Below the pieces are notes generated by a model. It made no database searches, was not told where the DNA came from, and worked only from the letters and a program-made list of their open reading frames with translations. From positions 1-7,050 of the forward strand of contig JAEWFE010000053.1 in the NCBI GenBank assembly GCA_023389005.1: 7,050 nt of DNA, read 5' to 3'. The translations under genes and the position numbers were made by a program. Positions 1 through 6,046 of the stretch are shown piece by piece; positions within the stretch are counted from its first letter, which is position 1; every line of letters begins with the position of its first letter. The stretch is from Bacillota bacterium. Lineage in GTDB: Bacteria > Bacillota > Bacilli > Lactobacillales > Enterococcaceae.

Positions 1-136
1 CACAATCTCTGCGAATAGTCATCTCAGAAACGTTAAAATATTTACTTAAATCTTTTATTTCTGTTCTTCCATTTTCTTTCAAATAATGTAGGATTTCTTC
101 TCTTCTTTGCCTGATTTCTTCATTAGAGCGCTTCAT
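1..136 (-). CDS. DeoR-family transcriptional regulator, N-terminal part (likely ula operon regulator)
   Basis: Only the first 45 codons lie in the window; the gene continues past base 1. The translation begins MKRSNEEIRQRREEIL and contains a DeoR-type winged helix-turn-helix at about residues 11-44, including LSKYFNVSEMTIRRD (residues 30-44). The family signature normally reads MTIRRDL; here Cys45 follows, a small oddity. DeoR proteins of sugar operons carry a C-terminal sugar-phosphate sensor domain, which cannot be seen here. The ATG at 136-134 follows a GGGTGAAGAAA stretch and overlaps the end of the upstream membrane-protein gene by 14 bp, suggesting translational coupling. Its position divergent from a complete ascorbate operon makes it the likely specific regulator, comparable to E. 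coli UlaR, which is also a DeoR protein and responds to L-ascorbate-6-P. Family assignment is firm; target and ligand are inferred from context, so no symbol is given. Confidence 0.85.
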   Translation of the reverse strand, partial: MKRSNEEIRQRREEILHYLKENGRTEIKDLSKYFNVSEMTIRRDC

Positions 137-887
137 TTTCTTCACCCTCAGTTAGTTTACGTAAAGTTGTAGTATGTTTTTTTATCAAAGTTGTGTTATC
201 AATTTTTTTAGCAGATTTTATTATTATTTGATAATGAATTATTTTTTCTCTAGTGTTAAAATAATTGATATCGGTATTTTCTAGGGCTTGTATTCCTTTT
301 TGGTTTCTGCCATTTAAAATGTAATGGATTCCCTCGATTTGTGAAAAAGAAAATAAAGGGGATAGATTTTTTTGTTTTGTTAATTGAAATTGTTTCAGTT
401 TATCTATCATCATTAAAGCTTTATCGCTTTCATCAAGAAAATAGTAGCACAAAAGTTGATAGTAGTAAAAAATAAATAGATAGTCTAATTTAGCTTTGAA
501 AAATCTTTCGTTAGCAGCTAGATGCTTTAAACATTTGTCGTATTGTTGTTGATCAAACAAGCATAACGTATCAAACAATATGAATGAACCTTTAAAGCCA
601 CGAAAGATATCCAATTTCTGAAGTTTGCTTTGATATTGTTTAGCCAGTGTTGGATTTACGTCTTGTGTTTGAGCGATAATCATCTTTTGATAAAGTTTCT
701 TCAAATACTCATAATAAGTTGCCCCGATTAAAATGAAGATTCCTACTATAAAGAAAAATATTTTTCCACTTATTGATGGTGCTTTTATGATTGTTAATGC
801 TAAGTATAATGCAAAAACAGCAATTGCGCCCCAAATATAGTATTGTTTAACAAATAATATGAGATATTTACCTGTGTTTTTGTTCAT
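123..887 (-). CDS. Uncharacterised two-helix membrane protein with TPR-like cytoplasmic region
   Basis: I do not recognise a named family for this 254-residue protein. Two hydrophobic segments are visible near the N-terminus, about residues 19-35 (WGAIAVFALYLALTII) and 43-59 (IFFFIVGIFILIGATYY), with no signal peptidase site. The remaining ~190 residues are hydrophilic and helical. Three helix-hairpin units resemble TPR repeats: about residues 101-125 (LCLFDQQQYDKCLKHL), 138-166 (YYFLDESDKALMMIDKL) and 180-205 (HYILNGRNQKGIQAL). The ATG at 887-885 is chosen because GAGGTGA sits five bases upstream; an in-frame GTG nine bases earlier lacks such a site. The gene ends inside the start of the DeoR-type regulator gene (14-bp overlap), so the two are probably co-transcribed and translationally coupled. 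The topology (short N-in hairpin, large cytoplasmic repeat domain) would suit protein-protein interaction at the membrane, but the role is unknown. It could simply be a passenger in the regulator's transcript. Confidence 0.8.
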   Translation of the reverse strand: MNKNTGKYLILFVKQYYIWGAIAVFALYLALTIIKAPSISGKIFFFIVGIFILIGATYYEYLKKLYQKMIIAQTQDVNPTLAKQYQSKLQKLDIFRGFKGSFILFDTLCLFDQQQYDKCLKHLAANERFFKAKLDYLFIFYYYQLLCYYFLDESDKALMMIDKLKQFQLTKQKNLSPLFSFSQIEGIHYILNGRNQKGIQALENTDINYFNTREKIIHYQIIIKSAKKIDNTTLIKKHTTTLRKLTEGEENEAL

Positions 888-892
888 CTTCC

Positions 893-899
893 TCACCTC
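893..899 (-). promoter_or_regulatory. Ribosome binding site deciding the start of the membrane/TPR gene
   Basis: On the minus strand GAGGTGA is a seven-base match to the anti-Shine-Dalgarno complement, with five bases (GGAAG) before the ATG at 887. The alternative GTG start at 896-894 lies inside this site, which argues against it. Confidence 0.75.
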
Positions 900-908
900 A
901 CTTGAATA

Positions 909-987
909 TTAACATATAAAATGCTTAATTACCATATAATATTGATAGGTTAACATAAAACATTCTAAATTAACATATATTATGTTT
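909..987. repeat. Array of four phased operator-like repeats between divergent units
   Basis: Four direct copies of a TTAACATA-type box start at 909, 929, 950 and 970, i.e. at 20, 21 and 20 bp steps, close to two helical turns each. Copies one, three and four read TTAACATA exactly; copy two reads TTACCATA. The fourth copy is part of a perfect inverted repeat, AACATA-TAT-TATGTT (972-986). The others have degenerate right halves (AATGCT, TATTGA, CATTCT). The array fills most of the 169-bp gap between the divergent genes and ends at the -35 of the operon promoter. DeoR-family regulators are known to bind repeated or inverted short elements in the promoters they control, so this is the probable site for the divergently encoded DeoR protein. 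The repeats are seen directly; the binding protein is inferred. Any promoter of the minus-strand genes must overlap the array, implying autoregulation, although no convincing -35/-10 pair could be picked on that strand. Confidence 0.7.
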
Positions 988-1000
988 GTAAACGAATACA
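986..1000 (+). promoter_or_regulatory. Catabolite responsive element (cre) for CcpA
   Basis: TTGTAAACGAATACA matches the Gram-positive cre consensus WTGNAARCGNWWWCA at all constrained positions. It covers the -35 hexamer of the operon promoter, a position from which CcpA/HPr-Ser-P would block RNA polymerase. It predicts repression of ascorbate use in the presence of glucose. CcpA itself is not in the window. Confidence 0.8.
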
Positions 1001-1013
1001 AAAACACTATAAT
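986..1013 (+). promoter_or_regulatory. Sigma-A promoter of the ula operon
   Basis: A perfect -10 hexamer TATAAT lies at 1008-1013, with TTGTAA (four of six matches to TTGACA) at 986-991 and a 16-bp spacer. Transcription would start near 1020, giving a leader of roughly 37 nt before ulaG, too short for a riboswitch. The weak -35 and slightly short spacer, with operator-like boxes directly upstream, fit a promoter that is regulated rather than constitutive. Confidence 0.75.
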
Positions 1014-1056
1014 GAGAGTGTAAAGAAAAATAAATGATGTTTCGGAGGAATGTATC

Positions 1057-2124
1057 ATGGCAAATAACGTAAATGAAGTAACAAAAGAAAGTTGGATTCT
1101 ATCTACATTTCCAGAGTGGGGAACGTATTTAAATGAAGAAATAGCGGATACTAAAGTTGCAGAAGGAACAGTTGCTATGTGGTGGCTTGGTTGCACCGGC
1201 ATTTGGTTAAAATCACATGAAGGAACGAACATTTTATGTGACTTATGGTGCGGAACAGGTAAACGTACCCATGGGAATGGTTTAATGAAACAAGGACACC
1301 AAATGATGAGAATGAGTGGTGTGAAGAAATTACAACCAAATCTTCGTACTCAGCCATTCGTTATCGACCCATTCGAAGTGAAAGATGTAGATGCTTTAGT
1401 TGTTACACATATTCACTCTGATCACTTAGATATTAATACGGCCGCTGCAGTTCACAAAAATTGTCCAAATGCCAAATTTATTGGACCACAAGAAGTCGTA
1501 AATACATGGTTAGGTTGGGGAATTCCTGAAGAAAAGACAATCGTGGTTCATCCTAAAGACGAAGTGAAGATTAAAGATGTTACAATTGTTGCTTTGGAAG
1601 CGTTTGACCGTACTGCTTTAGTAACATGTAGTAATCCAAATGTTAGCTTAAAAGGTAAGATGCCTCAAGATATGGATGAAATTGCAGTAAACTATCTATT
1701 CAAAACATCTGGTGGAAATATTTATCACGCTGGGGATTCACATTATTCAAATCTTTTTGCAAAACACGGGAATGAATACGAAATTGATGTTTGCTTAGGT
1801 GCTTATGGTGAAAACCCTCGAGGAATTACAGATAAAGTCACTTCAGTAGATATGTTAAGAATGGCAGAATCATTAAATGCGAAAGTGGTGATTCCAGTTC
1901 ATTATGATATCTGGTCAAACTTTATGGCAGATCCAAAAGAAATTACTGAAATTTGGAAATTCAAAAAAGATCGTTTGCAATATCAATTTAAACCATATAT
2001 TTGGCAAGTAGGCGGTAAATTTGTCTATCCAACCAATAAAGATGACATGGAATTTAATTTTGATCGTGGCTTCTCAGATTGCTTCGTTCAAGAAAATGAT
2101 ACTCCATTCCCATCATTCTTATAA
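1057..2124 (+). CDS. ulaG: L-ascorbate-6-phosphate lactonase UlaG
   Basis: This 355-residue cytoplasmic enzyme hydrolyses the lactone ring of L-ascorbate-6-P to 3-keto-L-gulonate-6-P, the first step after PTS uptake. It belongs to the metallo-beta-lactamase fold; family members use Mn2+. The metal motif HxHxDH is seen as HIHSDH at residues 118-123, followed by Asp227 in YHAGDSHYSN and His282 in IPVHYDIW. The N-terminal ESWILSTFPEWG, the segment around WWLGCTGIWLKS (residues 42-53) and the C-terminal QVGGKF and FPSFL stretches are typical of UlaG, and the length matches the E. coli protein (about 354). The ATG at 1057 is preceded by CGGAGGAA with eight bases spacing. In E. coli ulaG is transcribed separately from ulaABCDEF; here it leads the operon directly behind the shared promoter. 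The next gene begins 18 bp after its stop. Confidence 0.97.
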   Translation: MANNVNEVTKESWILSTFPEWGTYLNEEIADTKVAEGTVAMWWLGCTGIWLKSHEGTNILCDLWCGTGKRTHGNGLMKQGHQMMRMSGVKKLQPNLRTQPFVIDPFEVKDVDALVVTHIHSDHLDINTAAAVHKNCPNAKFIGPQEVVNTWLGWGIPEEKTIVVHPKDEVKIKDVTIVALEAFDRTALVTCSNPNVSLKGKMPQDMDEIAVNYLFKTSGGNIYHAGDSHYSNLFAKHGNEYEIDVCLGAYGENPRGITDKVTSVDMLRMAESLNAKVVIPVHYDIWSNFMADPKEITEIWKFKKDRLQYQFKPYIWQVGGKFVYPTNKDDMEFNFDRGFSDCFVQENDTPFPSFL

Positions 2125-2126
2125 TT

Positions 2127-2133
2127 GAAAGGG
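2127..2133 (+). promoter_or_regulatory. Ribosome binding site deciding the EIIA start
   Basis: GAAAGGG lies nine bases upstream of the ATG at 2143. An in-frame TTG at 2125, directly after the ulaG stop, overlaps this site and has no ribosome binding site of its own, so the ATG is preferred. Confidence 0.65.
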
Positions 2134-2142
2134 CTGTTAGCA

Positions 2143-2601
2143 ATGTTGAAATATTTTTATGATAACCAACTAATTAATATCACGGAAAAACATCCAAAAA
2201 ATTGGGAAGAAGCGATTGAAATCAGTGGTGAAGTCTTAAAAGAAAAAGGCTTAATTACCGATGAATATATTCAATCAGTTATTCGTGATGTTCATGAGTA
2301 TGGACCATATATAGTGATTATTCCTAATGTAGCCATGCCTCACTCATCTGCTAACAATCAAGGTGTATTAGGTACTGGAATTGGTTTTACCATTCTTCCA
2401 GAAAAAGTTTATTTTGAAGAAGGCAATGAAGAAAAGCAGGCCAAGCTTTTCTTCACACTTGCCGCTAAAAATGGGGAAGAACATATGCAAAATATCGCTA
2501 ATCTTTCAGAAATGTTAATGACAGATGGCTTAGTCGATGATTTGTTAACGATTCAAACCATGGATGATTACCTGGCAATAATGAAAAAATATAATATTTA
2601 A
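2143..2601 (+). CDS. ulaC: PTS EIIA component, ascorbate type (UlaC)
   Basis: This is a 152-residue soluble EIIA of the mannitol/fructose-type (PTS_EIIA_2) fold. It accepts phosphate from HPr and passes it to EIIB. The phosphorylatable histidine is His67 in NVAMPHSSANNQGV, the family's active-site context with a MPH core. The N-terminal helix with NWEEAIEISGEVLKEKGLIT (residues 20-39) is characteristic of the fold. Length agrees with stand-alone EIIA of the Ula system. It lies between ulaG and the EIIC gene, and only 20 bp separate its stop from the EIIC start. The fold alone would also fit galactitol or mannitol EIIA; the ascorbate assignment rests on its position in a full ula operon. Confidence 0.93.
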   Translation: MLKYFYDNQLINITEKHPKNWEEAIEISGEVLKEKGLITDEYIQSVIRDVHEYGPYIVIIPNVAMPHSSANNQGVLGTGIGFTILPEKVYFEEGNEEKQAKLFFTLAAKNGEEHMQNIANLSEMLMTDGLVDDLLTIQTMDDYLAIMKKYNI

Positions 2602-2621
2602 ATTCGAGGAGGAATCCGAAA

Positions 2622-4097
2622 ATGGAAAAAATTGGTGATATTTTACTAGTCATTTGGTCTTATTTTGCAAAGAACATTTTGACACAACCAGCATTTTTAA
2701 TCGGGTTGATTGTATTTGTGGGTTATGTGCTTTTAAAACGACCACTATATGAATCAATTTCAGGTTTCTTAAAAGCAACAGTTGGTTATCTGATTTTAAC
2801 AGTTGGTTCTGGCGGCTTGGTTAATAATTTCCGTCCAATTTTAGTAGGTTTGAAAGATCGTTTTCAATTGCATGCGATGGTAACTGACCCATATTTTGGA
2901 CAAAATGCGGTCACTGAAGGAATTGAAAAAACTTTTGGACGTACATTTGGTGATACAATGCTCTTATTGCTCATTGCATTTATCTTTAATATTCTATTAG
3001 TTCGTTTTAGAAAATACACCAAATTACGTGCAGTCTTCACAACCGGTAACGTTCAAGTACAACAAGCAGCCACAGCATTCTGGTTATTGCTATTTTGTTT
3101 CCCACAACTTGGTCGAATTGAAGTATTATTAGTTATGGGCTTAATTTTAGGTTGTTACTGGGCTGTGGGCTCTAATTTGACAGTAGATATTTGCCAAGAT
3201 TTAACTGAAGGTGCAGGATTTGCCGTTGCTCACCAACAAATGTTTGGTATTTATGTATTTGCTAAGTTGTCTGAACGCTTCAAAAAGAATAAATCTAATA
3301 AACGTTTAGAAGATATTGAGTTACCAGGATTTTTATCAATGTTCAATGAAAATATGGTAGCAACTTCAATCTTAATGCTTTTATTCTTCGGTATTATTTT
3401 GCTAGTTTTAGGTCAAGATTACTTGCTTAAAGCAGGATTCATGCAACCGGGTCAAAGTTTCTTATTCTATATTTTACAGACTTCATTAATGTTTGCGGTT
3501 TACTTAGCTATCTTACAATTGGGGGTACGTACCTTCGTTGCTGAATTAACAGATTCATTTAACGGTATTTCAAACACATTGTTACCAGGTGCGGTTCCAG
3601 GTATTGATATTGCAGCAACCTTTGCTTTTGGTTCTTCAAATGCAGTGACTGTAGGATTCTTATTTGGTGCATTAGGACAATTTGTGATGATTATGCTACT
3701 TATCTTATTGAAATCACCAACGGTTGTCGTTGCAGGATTTATCCCATTATTCTTTGACAACGCCGCTATTGCAGTATTTTCTAATAACCGCGGTGGTATC
3801 AAAGCAGCGATGATCTTCCCATTCATTTCTGGCTTAATTCAAGTCGGAGGTTCGGCATTAATTGCTTCATGGGTTGGTTTATCACAATTTGGTGGCTATA
3901 TTGGTATGTTTGACTGGGCAACTGTATGGCCAGGAATTACGGTAGCGATGAAGTTCTTAGGATTTATCGGTGTGGCTTTAGTCATTGTCTTACTATTAGC
4001 GATTCCACAATTACAATATCGTGCAGATCCTAAAGGTTACTTCTTAATTGTAGATGATTATGACGCTTATTTAGAGTATAAAGCACAAAAAGCGTAA
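2622..4097 (+). CDS. ulaA: PTS ascorbate-specific EIIC membrane transporter (UlaA)
   Basis: A 491-residue polytopic membrane protein of the UlaA (SgaT) family that carries L-ascorbate across the membrane while EIIB phosphorylates it. About ten or more hydrophobic segments are visible, beginning at residues 22-38 (AFLIGLIVFVGYVLL) and 51-67 and ending at 443-463. Family-like polar stretches lie between them: LTVGSGGLVNNF (59-70), DPYFGQNAV (89-97), AHQQMFGIYVF (203-213) and LPGAVPGIDIAATF (321-334). A basic loop (FKKNKSNKR, 220-228) is probably cytoplasmic. It is slightly longer than the E. coli protein (about 465 residues), mainly through the C-terminal tail after residue 465. No EIIA or EIIB domain is fused, consistent with separate genes on both sides. 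The start is supported by CGAGGAGGAA with a nine-base spacer. Confidence 0.95.
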   Translation: MEKIGDILLVIWSYFAKNILTQPAFLIGLIVFVGYVLLKRPLYESISGFLKATVGYLILTVGSGGLVNNFRPILVGLKDRFQLHAMVTDPYFGQNAVTEGIEKTFGRTFGDTMLLLLIAFIFNILLVRFRKYTKLRAVFTTGNVQVQQAATAFWLLLFCFPQLGRIEVLLVMGLILGCYWAVGSNLTVDICQDLTEGAGFAVAHQQMFGIYVFAKLSERFKKNKSNKRLEDIELPGFLSMFNENMVATSILMLLFFGIILLVLGQDYLLKAGFMQPGQSFLFYILQTSLMFAVYLAILQLGVRTFVAELTDSFNGISNTLLPGAVPGIDIAATFAFGSSNAVTVGFLFGALGQFVMIMLLILLKSPTVVVAGFIPLFFDNAAIAVFSNNRGGIKAAMIFPFISGLIQVGGSALIASWVGLSQFGGYIGMFDWATVWPGITVAMKFLGFIGVALVIVLLLAIPQLQYRADPKGYFLIVDDYDAYLEYKAQKA

Positions 4098-4109
4098 ATG
4101 TTAATAACT

Positions 4110-4131
4110 GGGGGATGGCTCATAATCCCCC
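4110..4131 (+). other. Intercistronic hairpin between EIIC and EIIB genes
   Basis: GGGGGAT (4110-4116) and ATCCCCC (4125-4131) form a perfect seven-base stem with an eight-base loop, 12 bp after the EIIC stop. Five consecutive G-C pairs are striking in such AT-rich DNA. It is followed by TTAAGATG rather than a U-run, so it is not a standard intrinsic terminator. A role as a 3'-end stabiliser or processing landmark within the operon mRNA is an inference. Confidence 0.6.
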
Positions 4132-4177
4132 TTAAGATGAAATTTTAAATGCGTCAAGCGAAAGGAAGGAATATAAA

Positions 4178-4480
4178 ATGCGAGTATTAGTATCATGTGC
4201 AAATGGTTCAGGAACAAGTTTAATGATGATGAGAAGTGTGGAAAAAGCACTTAAGGCAGAAGGATTTAAAATTACCAATATTCATCACTGTGCAATTGCA
4301 GAAGGAAAAAGTACAGCTAAAAACTATGATGTAGTCTTTACACCAATGAATTTTGTAAACATGTTTGATCATGCAAAGGAAAAAGGTGTAACAGTTATCG
4401 GTGTTAAGAATGTAATGTCACCAAAAGAAATTACAGACCGAGTAAGAGAAACGGATTTAGCTGCTAGATTTATCAAATAA
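4178..4480 (+). CDS. ulaB: PTS EIIB component, ascorbate type (UlaB)
   Basis: This 100-residue cytoplasmic EIIB receives phosphate from EIIA and phosphorylates ascorbate bound to EIIC. The phosphocysteine is Cys7 in MRVLVSCANGSGTSLMM, the C-x-N-G-x-G-x-S loop of the lactose/cellobiose-like PTS_IIB fold used by Ula systems. The segment VIGVKNVMSPKEI (residues 73-85) resembles the corresponding stretch of UlaB proteins. Length equals that of stand-alone UlaB (about 101). AAGGAAGGA lies seven bases before the ATG. The gene is bracketed by two intercistronic hairpins, with 80 bp to the EIIC gene and 65 bp to ulaD, unlike the tight spacing elsewhere in the operon, so its message level may be tuned separately. 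Confidence 0.94.
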   Translation: MRVLVSCANGSGTSLMMMRSVEKALKAEGFKITNIHHCAIAEGKSTAKNYDVVFTPMNFVNMFDHAKEKGVTVIGVKNVMSPKEITDRVRETDLAARFIK

Positions 4481-4486
4481 TTGCCG

Positions 4487-4521
4487 AATCATCAAGTGAG
4501 GATTTTCCTTGCTTGATGATT
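4487..4521 (+). other. Long intercistronic hairpin between EIIB and ulaD, possible attenuator
   Basis: AATCATCAAG (4487-4496) pairs perfectly with CTTGATGATT (4512-4521). The stem continues inward with two G-U pairs and three further pairs (TGAGG against CCTTG) to a five-base ATTTT loop, giving about 15 bp in total. It ends in TTTTC, a four-base T-run. This resembles a weak intrinsic terminator inside the operon, which would let some polymerase through and lower ulaD-ulaE-ulaF expression relative to the PTS genes. Alternatively it protects the 3' end of the upstream message. The structure is seen directly; the function is inferred. Confidence 0.65.
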
Positions 4522-4545
4522 TTCAAAAGAAACGAGGAATAAGAA

Positions 4546-5187
4546 ATGACAAGACCAAATTTACAGATTGCATGCGATCATTCAGATTTACCAAGCGCTT
4601 TAGCTGATATTAAAAATGTTGGCGATGTAGTAGATATTATCGAAGCGGGAACAATTCTTTTGTTACAAACTGGTGATACAACGATTAAAAGTTTTAGAGC
4701 ATTATTTCCAGATAAAAAAATTGTAGCAGATACAAAATGTGCAGATGCGGGAACTACCGTAGCAAGAAACTGTGCAAATGCCGGGGCCGATTGGATGACG
4801 GTTATTTGTGCAGCGACCATCCCAACAATGAAAGCGGCTGCAAAAGAAATCTCTGAAGTACAGGTAGAATTATATGGAGATTGGACTTATGAACAAGCCC
4901 AACAATGGTTAGATGCTGGAATTAGTCAAGCAATCTATCATCAAAGTCGAGATGCATTACTTGCAGGTGAAACTTGGGGTGAAAAAGATTTAACCAAGGT
5001 CAAAAAATTAATTGAGATGGGATTTAGAGTATCTGTCACAGGTGGTTTAAATGTGGATACATTGAAATTATTTGAAGGTATTGATGTTTATACCTTTATT
5101 ACAGGGCGAGGCATTACTGCAGCAGAAAATCCACGTCAAGCAGCACTAGATTTTATGGCTGAGATTAAACGAATTTGGGGTGAGTAA
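4546..5187 (+). CDS. ulaD: 3-keto-L-gulonate-6-phosphate decarboxylase UlaD
   Basis: This 213-residue TIM-barrel enzyme of the orotidine-5'-phosphate decarboxylase superfamily converts 3-keto-L-gulonate-6-P to L-xylulose-5-P and CO2, using Mg2+. Asp11, Glu33 in IIEAGT, the DxKxxD motif (Asp62, Lys64, Asp67 in ADTKCADAG), His132 and Arg135 in YHQSRDA, and the phosphate-binding VTGGL (164-168) and TGRGI (186-190) all match the known active-site pattern. The close relative hexulose-6-phosphate synthase shares the fold. The ELYGDWTYEQAQQW segment (108-121) and the operon context favour the decarboxylase. Length matches E. coli UlaD (about 216). CGAGGAA lies upstream of the ATG. The ulaE start follows one base after its stop. 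Confidence 0.96.
   Translation: MTRPNLQIACDHSDLPSALADIKNVGDVVDIIEAGTILLLQTGDTTIKSFRALFPDKKIVADTKCADAGTTVARNCANAGADWMTVICAATIPTMKAAAKEISEVQVELYGDWTYEQAQQWLDAGISQAIYHQSRDALLAGETWGEKDLTKVKKLIEMGFRVSVTGGLNVDTLKLFEGIDVYTFITGRGITAAENPRQAALDFMAEIKRIWGE
5177..5184 (+). promoter_or_regulatory. Ribosome binding site inside the ulaD end, deciding the ulaE start
   Basis: GGGGTGAG at the last codons of ulaD sits four bases before the ATG at 5189. A GTG in the same frame at 5180 lies within this site and has no good site of its own, so the ATG is taken. The arrangement couples ulaE translation to ulaD. Confidence 0.65.
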
Positions 5188-5188
5188 T

Positions 5189-6046
5189 ATGGGGCTTTTA
5201 GGAATCTATGAAAAAGCACTCCCTAAAGGAATTACTTGGCGCAAACGGTTAATGATGGCTAAAGAGTTGGGCTTTGAATTTGTTGAAATATCCATTGACG
5301 AAACAGATGAACGCTTATCTCGTCTAGATTGGACGCAAGATGAAAGAGCAGAAGTACGCCAGGCTATTTTCGATACACAAATACCGATTTTATCTATGTG
5401 TTTAAGTGGCCATCGTCGTTTTCCTTTTGGCTCACATGATGAAAAAATTCGCCGAGAAGCAATGATTATTATGGAAAAAGCCATTCAATTAGCTTTGGAT
5501 TTAGGTATTCGCAGTATCCAACTAGCAGGATATGATGTTTATTATGAAGAGAAAGATGTTACGACGAGAGCATACTTTTTAGAGAATTTACAAAAAGCTG
5601 TCTCGCTTGCCTCGGCAAAAGGAATTGTTTTATCGATTGAAATTATGGACGATCCATTTATTTCTTCTATTTCTAAATTTTTAAAGATTAAATCTCAAGT
5701 ATCGTCTCCTTATTTACAAGTATATCCTGATTTAGGAAATCTTTCTGCTTGGGGTGAAAATGATGTAGCGCATGAACTAGAAATTGGCTTTAGTCATATC
5801 AATCAAATTCATTTAAAAGACACTTTGGCAGTAACAAAAGACTTCCCTGGTAAATTTAAGGAAGTCCTATTTGGAGAAGGCTGTGTAGATTTTGTCGGCT
5901 GCTTTAGAACTTTGAAACAATTAAATTATAACGGTCCAATGGTAATCGAAATGTGGAGCGAAACAAGTGAACGTCCGGCAGAAGAAATCAAGAAAGCAAA
6001 ATCATTTATCTTAGGAAAAATGCAGGAGGCCCAATATCATGGATAG
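5189..6046 (+). CDS. ulaE: L-ribulose-5-phosphate (L-xylulose-5-P) 3-epimerase UlaE
   Basis: This 285-residue xylose-isomerase-like TIM barrel interconverts L-xylulose-5-P and L-ribulose-5-P. The N-terminal LGIYEKALP, the ETDERLSRLDW stretch (38-48) and SMCLSGHRRFPFGS (69-82) are highly characteristic of UlaE/SgaU. Likely metal ligands at the barrel ends are Glu151 (SIEIMD), Asp181 (YPDLGN), His208 (QIHLKD) and Glu254 (VIEMWSE), as in the family. Length matches E. coli UlaE (about 284). The gene starts one base after the ulaD stop and overlaps ulaF by 8 bp, so ulaD, ulaE and ulaF form a translationally coupled block. Confidence 0.96.
   Translation: MGLLGIYEKALPKGITWRKRLMMAKELGFEFVEISIDETDERLSRLDWTQDERAEVRQAIFDTQIPILSMCLSGHRRFPFGSHDEKIRREAMIIMEKAIQLALDLGIRSIQLAGYDVYYEEKDVTTRAYFLENLQKAVSLASAKGIVLSIEIMDDPFISSISKFLKIKSQVSSPYLQVYPDLGNLSAWGENDVAHELEIGFSHINQIHLKDTLAVTKDFPGKFKEVLFGEGCVDFVGCFRTLKQLNYNGPMVIEMWSETSERPAEEIKKAKSFILGKMQEAQYHG

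Noticed and set aside
909..987. Four regularly spaced repeats considered as a mini CRISPR array
   Set aside because: The repeat core is only about 8 bp with 12-bp spacing, far shorter than CRISPR repeats and spacers. Promoter position and the palindrome point to operators.
888..1000. Minus-strand promoter for the membrane-protein/regulator unit
   Set aside because: Several AT-rich hexamers resemble a -10 (for example TATTAT at 941-936), but none has an acceptable -35 at 16-18 bp, so no specific promoter is called.
1020..1056. Leader of the ula operon considered for a riboswitch or attenuator
   Set aside because: The predicted leader is only about 37 nt, shows no stable hairpin, and mainly holds the ribosome binding site.
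909..1232. Minus-strand open frame of 107 codons across the control region and the ulaG start
   Set aside because: It lies antisense to ulaG codons and through the operator array, has no recognisable domain, and no convincing ribosome binding site was noted. It is a by-product of the real coding frame.
1594..1608. Second cre-like sequence (TTGGAAGCGTTTGAC) inside ulaG
   Set aside because: The core AAGCG matches but the right half fails at the last three constrained positions, and the bases are explained by the conserved codons for EAFDRTA.
3500..3826. Minus-strand open frame within the EIIC gene
   Set aside because: It is fully antisense to a confidently identified membrane transporter and has no family resemblance.
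4578..4820. Minus-strand open frame within ulaD
   Set aside because: It is antisense to the active-site region of ulaD, with composition explained by the opposite strand.
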